Counted from the stretch's first letter, positions 1-5,970 are shown. The stretch: DNA of 9,855 nucleotides from Promethearchaeota archaeon (GCA_019894655.1 JAGXNZ010000267.1:1-9855); one strand, 5' to 3'. Made by a program: numbers and translations. Notes: generated by a model not told the origin, from the letters alone.

Positions 1-228
1 TCATATTACTCTTTTACTATCTACATAACTCATGATTTGTTGTATTTTATATTTTTTCAGCAATTAAACGCTATAAATATCTGGTTAGCTGCTATTGGGA
101 TAATTATATTGATAACTCTTATGTTAAAGGTTATGCACAAAAAGTTAGGAATAAAGGTCTCTTTGAAAGCACAGTTGGGTATCTTGAGTTTGATAATCTT
201 AAATAAAATTGATGAAAAGAAAAGATGA
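1..228 (+). CDS. C-terminal end of a polytopic membrane protein, possibly an acyltransferase (left-edge partial)
   Basis: The reading frame is open from the first base of the window to a TGA at 226-228, so this is most simply the 3' end of a gene beginning outside the window. A TTG at 37 could start a 63-residue protein, but no Shine-Dalgarno or well-placed TATA box supports it. The visible 75 residues start with SYYSFTIYITHDLLYF, followed by a long hydrophobic helix (roughly NIWLAAIGIIILITLML) and a basic end (DEKKR). An S-x-T-I-Y-x-x-H motif next to the last membrane helices is reminiscent of membrane acyltransferases of the acyltransferase-3 or HGSNAT/DUF1624 kind, but the fragment is too short to be sure. 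It is unrelated to the translation gene tuf that usually precedes rpsJ in archaea. Confidence 0.5.
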   Translation, partial: SYYSFTIYITHDLLYFIFFQQLNAINIWLAAIGIIILITLMLKVMHKKLGIKVSLKAQLGILSLIILNKIDEKKR

Positions 229-267
229 AATTAGATAATTAAGTTCTTTTAGGGTATCAATGATAAA

Positions 268-283
268 ATTTATTATATTTTAA
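268..283 (+). promoter_or_regulatory. TATA-like promoter element for rpsJ
   Basis: An AT block (TTATTATATTTTAA, about 270-283) lies about 45-55 bases before the rpsJ ATG. An archaeal TATA box there would start transcription near 300 and give a leader of about 25 bases. The preceding membrane-protein gene ends at 228, so rpsJ probably has its own promoter. This is inferred from position and composition only. Confidence 0.4.
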
Positions 284-323
284 TAATTTCAATAACTACT
301 TACTTAAAAAAAAAGTTTAAAAA

Positions 324-629
324 ATGCAACAAGCACGTATAAGACTTAGTAGCACTCAATTACCAGCTTTAAAAGCTGTGTGTGAGCAAATAGAAAGCGT
401 GTGTAAGAATCAAGGAATTAGAAAATTAGGACCTATTCCTTTACCTACAAAAAAATTACGCGTTCCCGTGATGAAAGCACCGTCTGGGCAAGGTACCTTG
501 ACGTGGGCAAAATTCGAAATGAGAATTCACAAACGGCTTTTTGAAATAACTGCCAATGAGCGTTCGATGCACCTTATTATGAAAATTCAAATTCCAGAGT
601 CAGTTTTAGTAGAAATTGAGTTAATGTAA
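324..629 (+). CDS. rpsJ: Small ribosomal subunit protein uS10 (archaeal S10)
   Basis: The 101-residue product is a full-length uS10, a 30S head protein. It starts with QQARIRLSST, has the family signature GPIPLPTK near residues 36-43 and the MRIHKRLFEI segment around residues 66-75, and ends with IQIPESVLVEIELM as archaeal and eukaryotic (S20e-like) members do. There are no gaps, extensions or disrupted motifs. The ATG at 324 matches the usual family start; no clear Shine-Dalgarno is present, only an A-rich leader. In many archaea rpsJ directly follows the elongation factor 1-alpha gene; here the upstream neighbour is an unrelated membrane protein and rpsJ appears monocistronic. A pyrimidine-rich stretch at 634-645 just after the stop may help termination. 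Confidence 0.97.
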   Translation: MQQARIRLSSTQLPALKAVCEQIESVCKNQGIRKLGPIPLPTKKLRVPVMKAPSGQGTLTWAKFEMRIHKRLFEITANERSMHLIMKIQIPESVLVEIELM

Positions 630-667
630 TAAGTCTTCTTTCTTTGGATTTATAATATCATTTCAAA

Positions 668-680
668 AGAATTAATATAG
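668..680 (+). promoter_or_regulatory. TATA-like box for the membrane hydrolase-methyltransferase unit
   Basis: GAATTAATATAG (about 669-680) is centred about 26 bases before the ATG at 701, the distance expected between an archaeal TATA box and a transcription start. The gene would then be transcribed essentially leaderless, consistent with the absence of a Shine-Dalgarno. Confidence 0.45.
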
Positions 681-700
681 TTTGCATTTATCCACTATTT

Positions 701-1231
701 ATGCCCTTTACTCCTTTTCATTTTGGTCCAGGGTTGTTTATTAGTCTAATATTTCTTTCGTTCATTGATATTCCTGCGTTTTTAATTGCGAGTGTAATTA
801 TTGATGTTGAACCATTTTTAGTTTTGTTTTTTGACTTAAATTATCCCCTTCATGGGTTTTTCCATAGTTTTTTTGGTGGTTTAATCGTCGCCGTTCTTTT
901 AGCGATGGTTATGATTAAAATTAGAAAATATTTCACTCCAATGCTTACCTTTTTTAAAATAGAACAATCTATATCATTAAAAAAAATATTATTTTCGAGT
1001 ATTTGTGCAATATTTATCCATATCTTATTGGACTCTCCTATTTACTTGGATATTCAACCCTTTTTCCCATTTGAATTTAATCCGTTTTATAGTAATACTT
1101 TATGGCCTGGGTTATTTGCGTATTTGATATGTGCTTGGTGTTTTGTAGGAGCGATTTTAGTATATATACTTAGACTACTTCAATATAAATTTAAAAACAA
1201 ATCATTGGATGAACTTAATAGAACCTGTTAA
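701..1231 (+). CDS. Small polytopic membrane protein, YdjM-like metal-dependent hydrolase type
   Basis: This 176-residue protein is mostly hydrophobic, with about four to five membrane segments. It opens with MPFTPFHFGPG and carries regularly placed histidines and acids: H7, D35 (in SVIIDVEP), H51 and H55 (in LHGFFHSFFGG), then H107 and D111 (in IHILLDSP). This H...D...HxxxH...HxxxD layout resembles the membrane-bound 'metal-dependent hydrolase' family (YdjM/DUF457-like, PF04307), whose conserved His/Asp residues are assumed to bind metal; its substrate is generally unknown. The assignment rests on the motif pattern and the small polytopic layout, not on a search. The ATG at 701 has a TATA-like box 26 bases upstream. 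The stop lies 11 bases before the downstream methyltransferase, so the two are probably co-transcribed. Confidence 0.6.
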   Translation: MPFTPFHFGPGLFISLIFLSFIDIPAFLIASVIIDVEPFLVLFFDLNYPLHGFFHSFFGGLIVAVLLAMVMIKIRKYFTPMLTFFKIEQSISLKKILFSSICAIFIHILLDSPIYLDIQPFFPFEFNPFYSNTLWPGLFAYLICAWCFVGAILVYILRLLQYKFKNKSLDELNRTC

Positions 1232-1232
1232 T

Positions 1233-1237
1233 GTGAT
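1233..1237 (+). promoter_or_regulatory. Ribosome binding site GTGAT of the methyltransferase
   Basis: GTGAT, five bases before ATG 1243, complements the 3' end of archaeal 16S rRNA (AUCACCUCC). It sits in the 11-base spacer after the upstream stop, as expected for an internal gene of an operon, and fixes the start at 1243. Confidence 0.5.
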
Positions 1238-1242
1238 TTCTT

Positions 1243-2007
1243 ATGTCTGATGATTTTTCTCTTGATTCAGGTTCTATAGAAGAAACTATGCTTGGACCTT
1301 TGTGGGCTCGAGCAACATATACTAAACTATATCCTGAAATTTTAGACGACCCACAAGCTATACAAATTATTGAGAAGCTGGATTACGATTTTACAATTAT
1401 TTCGAATTATTTAGAGGAGTGGAGATCTCTCGGATTGTTAGTAAGAGCTAAAAGTTTTGATGAAGCAATTAAGAGTTACATTGAAAACCATCCTTATTCT
1501 ACAGTGGTAAACATAGGATGTGGATTAGATACTACATTTTCTCGCGTTGATAATGGGACTATTAAGTGGTTTAATTTAGACTTGCCTGATGCGATAAAAT
1601 ACCGTGAACGATTTGTAACAGAACCATCTAGAACCAAAAACATCCCTAAATCTGCGTTTGATTACAGTTGGATAGATGATATTGAGTTTGATCCAGAGAA
1701 TGGGATTATCTTTTTTGCTGGTGGTTTTGTGTATTATTTTGAGGAAGAAGAAATCCGTAAACTTTTCGCCTATATGGCAGGAAATTTTCCAGGTGGAGAA
1801 TTTATTTTTGAGGGAATTTCAAACCTTGCTATTAGAGTTATTAATAGGAGAGCAAAAAAAGCGGGAGCAGATATACGACTTCATTTCGGAATAGGAAATC
1901 CTACGAATGAATTCTCAAAATGGTCAAAAAATATTGAACTGATTGACTGGTATATTATCTGGGCTCGAACATCTATTAATCCAAACTGGTCAAAAAAAAA
2001 CTCTTAA
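1243..2007 (+). CDS. SAM-dependent O-methyltransferase, LCM/COG3315 family, frameshifted near its C-terminus
   Basis: The 254-residue product matches the leucine carboxyl methyltransferase-like family (PF04072; COG3315), SAM-dependent O-methyltransferases also found as polyketide-type enzymes. Family features in order are ETMLGPLWARATY (about 14-26), DDPQAIQIIEKLDYDF (35-50), the SAM-binding motif I VVNIGCGLDT (88-97), the acidic NLDLPD (111-116, D113 likely contacting the ribose), the GGFVYYFEEEE segment (160-170) and a late W-x-x-W-x-x-x-R region. The frame ends abruptly with NWSKKNS right after nine A's (1992-2000). If one A is skipped, reading continues 23 residues to TGA 2069-2071 and ends KIIHLKFLR, the kind of ending this family normally has, giving 275 residues. 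So the gene carries either an indel (real or from sequencing) or a slippage site. The substrate is unknown; the partner is the membrane protein just upstream. Confidence 0.8.
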   Translation: MSDDFSLDSGSIEETMLGPLWARATYTKLYPEILDDPQAIQIIEKLDYDFTIISNYLEEWRSLGLLVRAKSFDEAIKSYIENHPYSTVVNIGCGLDTTFSRVDNGTIKWFNLDLPDAIKYRERFVTEPSRTKNIPKSAFDYSWIDDIEFDPENGIIFFAGGFVYYFEEEEIRKLFAYMAGNFPGGEFIFEGISNLAIRVINRRAKKAGADIRLHFGIGNPTNEFSKWSKNIELIDWYIIWARTSINPNWSKKNS

Positions 2008-2071
2008 AATGCTTAAGGTTGCTGAACGATTTAAAACGGGAAAAATCATCCACTTAAAATTTTTAAGATGA
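1992..2071 (+). other. Out-of-frame C-terminal tail of the methyltransferase after a poly-A run
   Basis: Bases 1992-2000 are nine consecutive A's. In the annotated frame the stop follows at 2005-2007. Dropping one A places ACT CTT AAA ATG (2000-2011) in frame and translation runs to TGA at 2069-2071, adding 23 residues that start TLKMLKVAERFK and end KIIHLKFLR. The amphipathic basic helix and terminal I-H-L-K-F are recalled features of COG3315 methyltransferases, so the tail is very probably genuine former or actual coding sequence. The self-complementary CTTAAAA/TTTTAAG at 2053-2067 lies inside this tail. Confidence 0.7.
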
Positions 2072-2120
2072 ATTTAAATTTTTGAACATTTATATTGTTT
2101 TTAAGCAATTGAGTCGATTC

Positions 2121-2138
2121 TAAATTATTATATATAAA
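2121..2138 (+). promoter_or_regulatory. AT-rich TATA-like region before the 240-residue protein
   Basis: TAAATTATTATATATAAA (2121-2138) ends ten bases before ATG 2148. Its left half is about 26 bases from the ATG and would give a leaderless transcript; the right half would start transcription inside the gene. No Shine-Dalgarno is seen. Confidence 0.4.
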
Positions 2139-2147
2139 CTGATTAAA

Positions 2148-2870
2148 ATGGTAGATTATCACACAAAAACATTCTATGGGCAGAAATCTAGTATAATACT
2201 TACGAGTCCCTCTAAATCAGTATCGTATTTATTCTTGAGTTGCATTAATCGCAAGAGCGATGGTACTTGGGAGAAACCTTCTCAAGCAGAAGGTAAAACT
2301 GTTAAAATTACCATCGAGGAAATAATTTGTATCTTGGAAGTTCTCCATAGAAAAAGTGCGAATTGGAGAGGATATCATGTTTTTAAAGAGCGTAAAACGG
2401 AAATTTATGTTGGTTGGGAGAAAGAGTCTCGTGAAGTTATCCAGATCAAAATTGGCGATTATATAAAAAAACTACGATTTCCGAATCTTAATTTCTTTAC
2501 TTTAATGCTAGAACACATTTTAGGCGAGAAAATCGAATTTGCTACAAGTGGAGTTACTGAAAAAACTATTGGGAATAGAGAAACTAAGGGAGAAGAAGAA
2601 TATGGTGTGTTTTCTGAATATATAATCGCAAGAAACGGTTTACAAGTGGTAGAAACTACAGAATTTGGAGCCTCGAAAGAAACTATTGAAATAGAGGCAA
2701 AAATAAAAGTTGAGAGTCCCAACGCTCTTTTAATTACGATAGAATCGGGTAAAGAATTCTGGATACCCAAAAGTACTATTTATAGCGATTACGACGTGAA
2801 AAATAAGAAAAAAATTCAAAATCTTTCAGTCGATAAATGGATTATAGACAAAAACGAAATTAATGATTAA
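2148..2870 (+). CDS. Conserved-looking two-part protein of unknown function
   Basis: I do not recognise this 240-residue soluble protein with confidence. The first half (about 5-125) has alternating strands and helices, with VSYLFLSCINR, a W-E-K-P-S..E-G-K turn (41-50), an acidic helix TIEEIICILEVLH (51-67), GYHVFKERKTEIYVGWE (75-91) and LMLEHILGEKIEFAT (109-123). A charged linker (about 131-148) leads to a second part (about 150-235) that contains EAKIKVESPNALLITI, GKEFWIPKSTI (191-201) and a final LSVDKWIIDK. The W-I-P-K-S plus terminal basic-W pattern looks like a small beta-barrel that could bind nucleic acid, and the first half could be a PC4/ThermoDBP-like single-stranded-DNA-binding module; both are guesses. 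There is no signal peptide or membrane segment. It is probably monocistronic, behind its own TATA-like region. Confidence 0.75.
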   Translation: MVDYHTKTFYGQKSSIILTSPSKSVSYLFLSCINRKSDGTWEKPSQAEGKTVKITIEEIICILEVLHRKSANWRGYHVFKERKTEIYVGWEKESREVIQIKIGDYIKKLRFPNLNFFTLMLEHILGEKIEFATSGVTEKTIGNRETKGEEEYGVFSEYIIARNGLQVVETTEFGASKETIEIEAKIKVESPNALLITIESGKEFWIPKSTIYSDYDVKNKKKIQNLSVDKWIIDKNEIND

Positions 2871-2903
2871 ACAAATTTCCCTCTTTCATAACTGTTAATT
2901 GGA

Positions 2904-2913
2904 ATATAATATT
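2904..2913 (+). promoter_or_regulatory. TATA-like box of the phosphatase gene
   Basis: ATATAATATT (2904-2913) is centred about 26 bases before GTG 2934, giving a predicted transcription start near 2934. That allows a leaderless GTG start or a leader of about 12 bases for the ATG at 2946. Confidence 0.45.
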
Positions 2914-2945
2914 TAGTTTCTCAATTAAAGTTCGTGTTGATTTTT

Positions 2946-3776
2946 ATGGGTTTAAGTATTAACTTCTTAAAACTTTTAGCAACAGAGATATACAAGGATG
3001 TAAGCCCCCTATTAGGTACCGATAAAGCTGGTATAAAGTACAAAAAAGGTGCAGGGGGAGATATTTCTATGCACATCGATTTAGTGGCAGAAAAAGCGTT
3101 GGTTAGAACCCTGAATGACAATTCTATTGATACTCTTATTATCAGTGAAGAAATGGGTGAAAAATACATAGGAAGTAAAGAAAAAGCAATTAAAAGCCAA
3201 AAAGTATTAATTGTTGATCCTGTGGACGGCTCCAATAATGCGGTGAGGGGAATTCCGTATAGCTCTATCTCTATTGCTTATGCCGAGGGAAAAACCATTG
3301 ATGATATTAAAGAAGCAGTAGTATTAGACTTAAACACTAAAGATGTCTATTCGGCAGAGAAAGGAAAAGGAGCATTTTTAAATGAAAAAAGAATTCATGT
3401 CTCAAATCTCGATCTTTCAGAGAATTGCTTTTTTGAGCTGAATCTTCCAAAGAAAAACGCTTTTGCATCTATCGAGAGATTAAAACCGATAATTGAACGA
3501 TTCCACCGCATCAGAATACTAGGGAGTTGTGCTTTAACCTTATGTCAAGTTGCCAAGGGCAGTATGGAAGCTTTTATTAATTTACGAGAATCTAATAGGC
3601 TAGTTGATGTTGCTGCTGGCCTTCTAATACTCAAGGAAGCAAATGGTCGATTTTTTTCTCTTGATGGAAGCGAGCTTGATCAAAAACTATCTATAGACTT
3701 AAAATTTCCCTTTATTGCGTGTAATGCGAATTTAAAAAATTTCTTAAAAAAAGAATTTTTAAAAATAAATTGTTAA
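2946..3776 (+). CDS. Inositol monophosphatase / fructose-1,6-bisphosphatase (class IV) family phosphatase
   Basis: This is a metal-dependent sugar-phosphate phosphatase of the IMPase/FBPase superfamily. Counting from the upstream GTG at 2934, motifs are GGDISMHID (41-49), the metal-binding glutamates in ISEEMGE (70-76), the core metal site VDPVDGSNN (94-102, equivalent to DPIDGT) and the late aspartate motif RLVDVAAGLLILKEANG (222-238), which corresponds to WDxAAG. Length (about 276-280) is slightly above many archaeal members. In archaea such enzymes act on inositol-1-phosphate and/or fructose-1,6-bisphosphate; which one applies here cannot be read from sequence. GTG 2934 and ATG 2946 are both possible starts; I chose the ATG because M-G-L-S begins the conserved helix, but a TATA box 26 bases from the GTG makes a leaderless GTG start equally plausible. 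It overlaps the convergent URO-D gene at the stop. Confidence 0.9.
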   Translation: MGLSINFLKLLATEIYKDVSPLLGTDKAGIKYKKGAGGDISMHIDLVAEKALVRTLNDNSIDTLIISEEMGEKYIGSKEKAIKSQKVLIVDPVDGSNNAVRGIPYSSISIAYAEGKTIDDIKEAVVLDLNTKDVYSAEKGKGAFLNEKRIHVSNLDLSENCFFELNLPKKNAFASIERLKPIIERFHRIRILGSCALTLCQVAKGSMEAFINLRESNRLVDVAAGLLILKEANGRFFSLDGSELDQKLSIDLKFPFIACNANLKNFLKKEFLKINC

Positions 3777-4945
3777 TATGGAATATTAATAGGATATTTA
3801 CCGTATTTTCTCCCAACATTTTGCATGGCTTCAAATCTATCAAGAGTTACTGCAGGATTTATACTATGACCAGAACTAAATATGTATCCCCCACCTGGGG
3901 CTAATTCTCGGATTAGACGTTTAGCATAAGCTTCTATTTCTGATATTTCACCTGTAGCTAATATTTGAGGAGATAAATTACCGCAAAAGGTAATTTGATC
4001 TCCATATTTCTGATTTAACTTGAAAATATCATATTCAGGATTTGCTGTTGTAGGTTCGATTGGATTTAACACATCAACACCACATTTAATGATGTCTTCA
4101 AAAATTTCCATCAAATCTCCATCTGAATGTAATAAAATATAACTATCGAGTTTATGAGCAGCATTACATATCTGTTTTAACCATGGGAATACATATTTTC
4201 GATAATTCTCTACTCGCATGAAAAGTCCATTTTTATAACCATAATCGTCCCATAATATTATTAATTTAGCTCCATTTTCTGCCAGAATTTTTACTAGTTC
4301 AAGTGTAAATTCTCCATAATCATCAAATACTTTCTTAGCTTGTTTCGGTCTAGCTAAAATTCTTGAAAAAGTCTCTAATCCAAAACCTTCCCAGGGATCC
4401 TCCATTATTGCTCCAATTGCAGGAGCAGCAAGAATCTCGTTATTCATTTCCTCTTGAATCTCCTTGCCTACTAAATATCCAACTAATCGGGCTTTGAAAT
4501 TTGGATCCATTCTCTCCCAACTTTCATAATCCTCAAAACTCTTGAAATAACCCCCATGATAGCCCATAATCACTGTTCCATCTTTCTCATAGTGTTCAAA
4601 TTTCATTATTCTTCCATATTCATCAACATACCCTTTTGCATCTTCAAGAATTAAACGTGGGAAATTAGTAGATATGCATGTTCCAATATCATAACCAATA
4701 TTGCGGAATAACTGAAAATATCTCTTAATGCCTGGTTTCATTGATCTTTTACTTTTAATTATTTGATTCACAACTGCCATTTTATCAGGTACATTCTTTA
4801 ATAAGGAAATACCAAAATCTCCTCTTCCTTCGTTTAAACCAAAACGTTGTGAAATCGTATTATTTGTAAAAGCACTTTCCCAAGCTGGAACTCTATCAGG
4901 CTCTTCATGATTTATAGCTTTCAATACTCTTCCAACTGCATCCAT
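3773..4945 (-). CDS. Uroporphyrinogen decarboxylase (URO-D) family protein, methyltransferase-like, not HemE
   Basis: The 390-residue product has the URO-D fold pattern (PF01208): RVLKAINHEEPDRVPAW at 6-22, ILWDDYGYKNGLFM (230-243), LLHSDGDLMEIFEDIIKCGVD (271-291) with NPIEP (294-298), FCGNLSPQIL (320-329) and APGGGYIFSSGHSINP (349-364). It lacks the N-terminal arginine-rich substrate signature of true HemE. The family also includes the corrinoid methyltransferases MtaA/MtbA/CmuA, whose zinc site is H-x-C plus a later Cys. Here H273 is kept but the partner Cys is D275 and the later position is H360, so a classical Cys-zinc thiol-activating site is absent. No corrinoid protein gene is nearby. 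Function is probably methyl transfer or an unassigned URO-D-like reaction. The ATG at 4945 has AGGG eight bases upstream. Its stop overlaps that of the phosphatase gene. Confidence 0.85.
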   Translation of the reverse strand: MDAVGRVLKAINHEEPDRVPAWESAFTNNTISQRFGLNEGRGDFGISLLKNVPDKMAVVNQIIKSKRSMKPGIKRYFQLFRNIGYDIGTCISTNFPRLILEDAKGYVDEYGRIMKFEHYEKDGTVIMGYHGGYFKSFEDYESWERMDPNFKARLVGYLVGKEIQEEMNNEILAAPAIGAIMEDPWEGFGLETFSRILARPKQAKKVFDDYGEFTLELVKILAENGAKLIILWDDYGYKNGLFMRVENYRKYVFPWLKQICNAAHKLDSYILLHSDGDLMEIFEDIIKCGVDVLNPIEPTTANPEYDIFKLNQKYGDQITFCGNLSPQILATGEISEIEAYAKRLIRELAPGGGYIFSSGHSINPAVTLDRFEAMQNVGRKYGKYPINIPY

Positions 4946-5044
4946 ATTAGATTCCCTAAATACTTAAAATTAATTTAAAAAATAATTAAGGATGACATTA
5001 TTTTTGTTAAATAAAGAATTCTTAAAAAATAAAGATCATGATTC
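4946..5044. promoter_or_regulatory. Divergent promoter region between the URO-D gene and the DNA glycosylase
   Basis: This 99-base, very AT-rich spacer separates two start codons that face away from each other, so it must hold both promoters. It contains the perfect palindrome AAGAATTCTT (5014-5023) and, just before and across the glycosylase ATG, a direct repeat of TCATGA (5035-5040 and 5042-5047; ATG 5045 is inside the second copy). AT blocks near 4968-4985 and 5001-5013 can serve as TATA boxes in either direction. No specific regulator is inferred. Confidence 0.4.
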
Positions 5045-5647
5045 ATGAAAGAACTTAAAAGACTCTCAACCGAATTTTTTTCAAGAGATACAATCGAAGT
5101 AGGTAAGGACCTCTTAGGTAGATATCTAATAAAAGAAACAGAGAAAGGAGATATGGTAGGAAAAATCATAGAAATCGAAGCATATTTAGGACCAAATGAT
5201 AAAGCTTGCCACGCTTATAATTACAAAAAAACTGAAAAAACTAGTGTAATGTATATGAAGCCAGGGACTTTTTACATATATTACATTTATGGAATATATT
5301 TCTGCCTAAACGCTATTACTGAACCAAAAGGAATACCATGTGCTGTTTTTATAAGAAAATTGTTCCCAATAGAGGGAATTGAATTAATGAAAGAAAATAG
5401 AAAAGTGAAAATTGGAAGATATTATAAGAATTTAGTAGACGGACCAGGTAAGTTGTGCATGGCATTTAATATAACTAAGGAAAAATACAATGGTAAAGAT
5501 TCGTGTTCAGAAGATTCTAAACTCTATTTTACTCAAGGAAAGATCATTGAAGATAAAAAAATTTCATTAAGTAAGAGAATTGGGATAGATTATGCGGAAG
5601 ATGATAAAGATCGACTTTTACGTTTTACTTTAGAATCAGGGTTTTAG
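5045..5647 (+). CDS. DNA-3-methyladenine glycosylase, Mpg/AAG family
   Basis: The 200-residue protein is a complete AAG-type (PF02245) base-excision repair glycosylase that removes alkylated purines such as 3-methyladenine and hypoxanthine. Compared with human AAG the active site is intact: catalytic Glu E45 in IEIEAYLGPND (Glu125), H56 in ACHAYN (His136), intercalating Y82 in YIYGIYFCLN (Tyr162), N89 (Asn169) and R104 in VFIRKLFP (Arg182). The VDGPGKLCMAFNI segment follows at about 130-142. Length is typical of prokaryotic Mpg. It is divergently transcribed from the URO-D gene across 99 bases and convergent with the SRP RNA gene; a hairpin spans its stop. An ATG at 5038 is out of frame, so 5045 is the start. 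Confidence 0.95.
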   Translation: MKELKRLSTEFFSRDTIEVGKDLLGRYLIKETEKGDMVGKIIEIEAYLGPNDKACHAYNYKKTEKTSVMYMKPGTFYIYYIYGIYFCLNAITEPKGIPCAVFIRKLFPIEGIELMKENRKVKIGRYYKNLVDGPGKLCMAFNITKEKYNGKDSCSEDSKLYFTQGKIIEDKKISLSKRIGIDYAEDDKDRLLRFTLESGF

Positions 5648-5656
5648 AAAACCTGA
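5636..5656. terminator. Hairpin spanning the glycosylase stop, possible two-way terminator
   Basis: TCAGG (5636-5640) pairs with CCTGA (5652-5656), extended by T's (5642-5645) against A's (5648-5651) around a bulged G and a tiny loop that contains the TAG stop. It lies between two converging genes, the glycosylase (+) and the SRP RNA (-), with A/T on both arms, so it could stop transcription from either side. Archaeal terminators are mainly oligo-T, so this is tentative. Confidence 0.35.
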
Positions 5657-5671
5657 ATCTCGATTCCAATT

Positions 5672-5951
5672 CAAACATTATGACCTTATAATATGCTCCT
5701 CCACGACCTTACCATAAAGCGTGAACATCTTAACTTACGATTGCTCCATCCCTGACCTGATCGGATTTGTTATTACGAGCTTAAGCTTTCCCTACGGAAA
5801 GCCCCGCTCTGACACCCACCATTATGGGGATCGCTTCGACGGAACATAAAATTGGATAATATTCCTCATGGAACCTGAATCCAAGCAATTTGAGCTAAAG
5901 ACCATTTTACTCTCCGTCCCGTATAGGACTTCAGAACGGGCCTAATGTTCC
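5672..5951 (-). ncRNA. Signal recognition particle RNA (archaeal 7S RNA)
   Basis: Read on the minus strand, this roughly 280-base, locally GC-richer stretch has the landmarks of archaeal SRP RNA, the scaffold binding SRP54 and SRP19 for co-translational targeting. Ends: AACATTAGGCC (from about 5949) pairs with GGTCATAATGTT near 5684-5673 (one bulge), the archaeal helix 1. Alu side: CCCGT/ACGGG closes a short hairpin (5940-5918). Helix 5: TATGTTCC (5848-5841) pairs with GGAGCATA (5699-5692). Helix 6: GCTTTCC (5802-5796), loop GTAG (5795-5792, a GNAR tetraloop as bound by SRP19), GGAAAGC (5791-5785). Helix 8: TCAGG-TCA-GGGA-TGG-AGCA (5760-5742), giving the symmetric CAGG/AGCA loop and GNRA tetraloop recognised by SRP54. 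Ends are set by helix 1 and may shift a few bases. No protein frame covers it. Confidence 0.93.
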
Positions 5952-5970
5952 AAGAAATACAATGAATGCG

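Noticed and set aside
1676..1894. 72-codon plus-strand frame inside the methyltransferase
   Set aside because: It lies entirely within a well-supported coding region in another frame and shows no motif or start signal.
2053..2067. CTTAAAA-T-TTTTAAG inverted repeat considered as a terminator
   Set aside because: The loop is too small for a stable hairpin, and it falls inside the out-of-frame methyltransferase tail, where coding explains it better.
2459..2770. 103-codon minus-strand frame opposite the 240-residue protein
   Set aside because: It is antisense to a frame with better composition and a promoter-like region; the sequence is low in charged residues and looks like a shadow.
2921..3235. 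104-codon minus-strand frame opposite the phosphatase
   Set aside because: The plus strand carries conserved phosphatase motifs through this region, so the antisense frame is incidental.
5650..5882. Direct repeat GATTCAGGTT on the minus strand at about 5882-5873 and 5659-5650
   Set aside because: Only ten bases, two copies, one inside the SRP RNA; it may be chance and does not look like an integration site.
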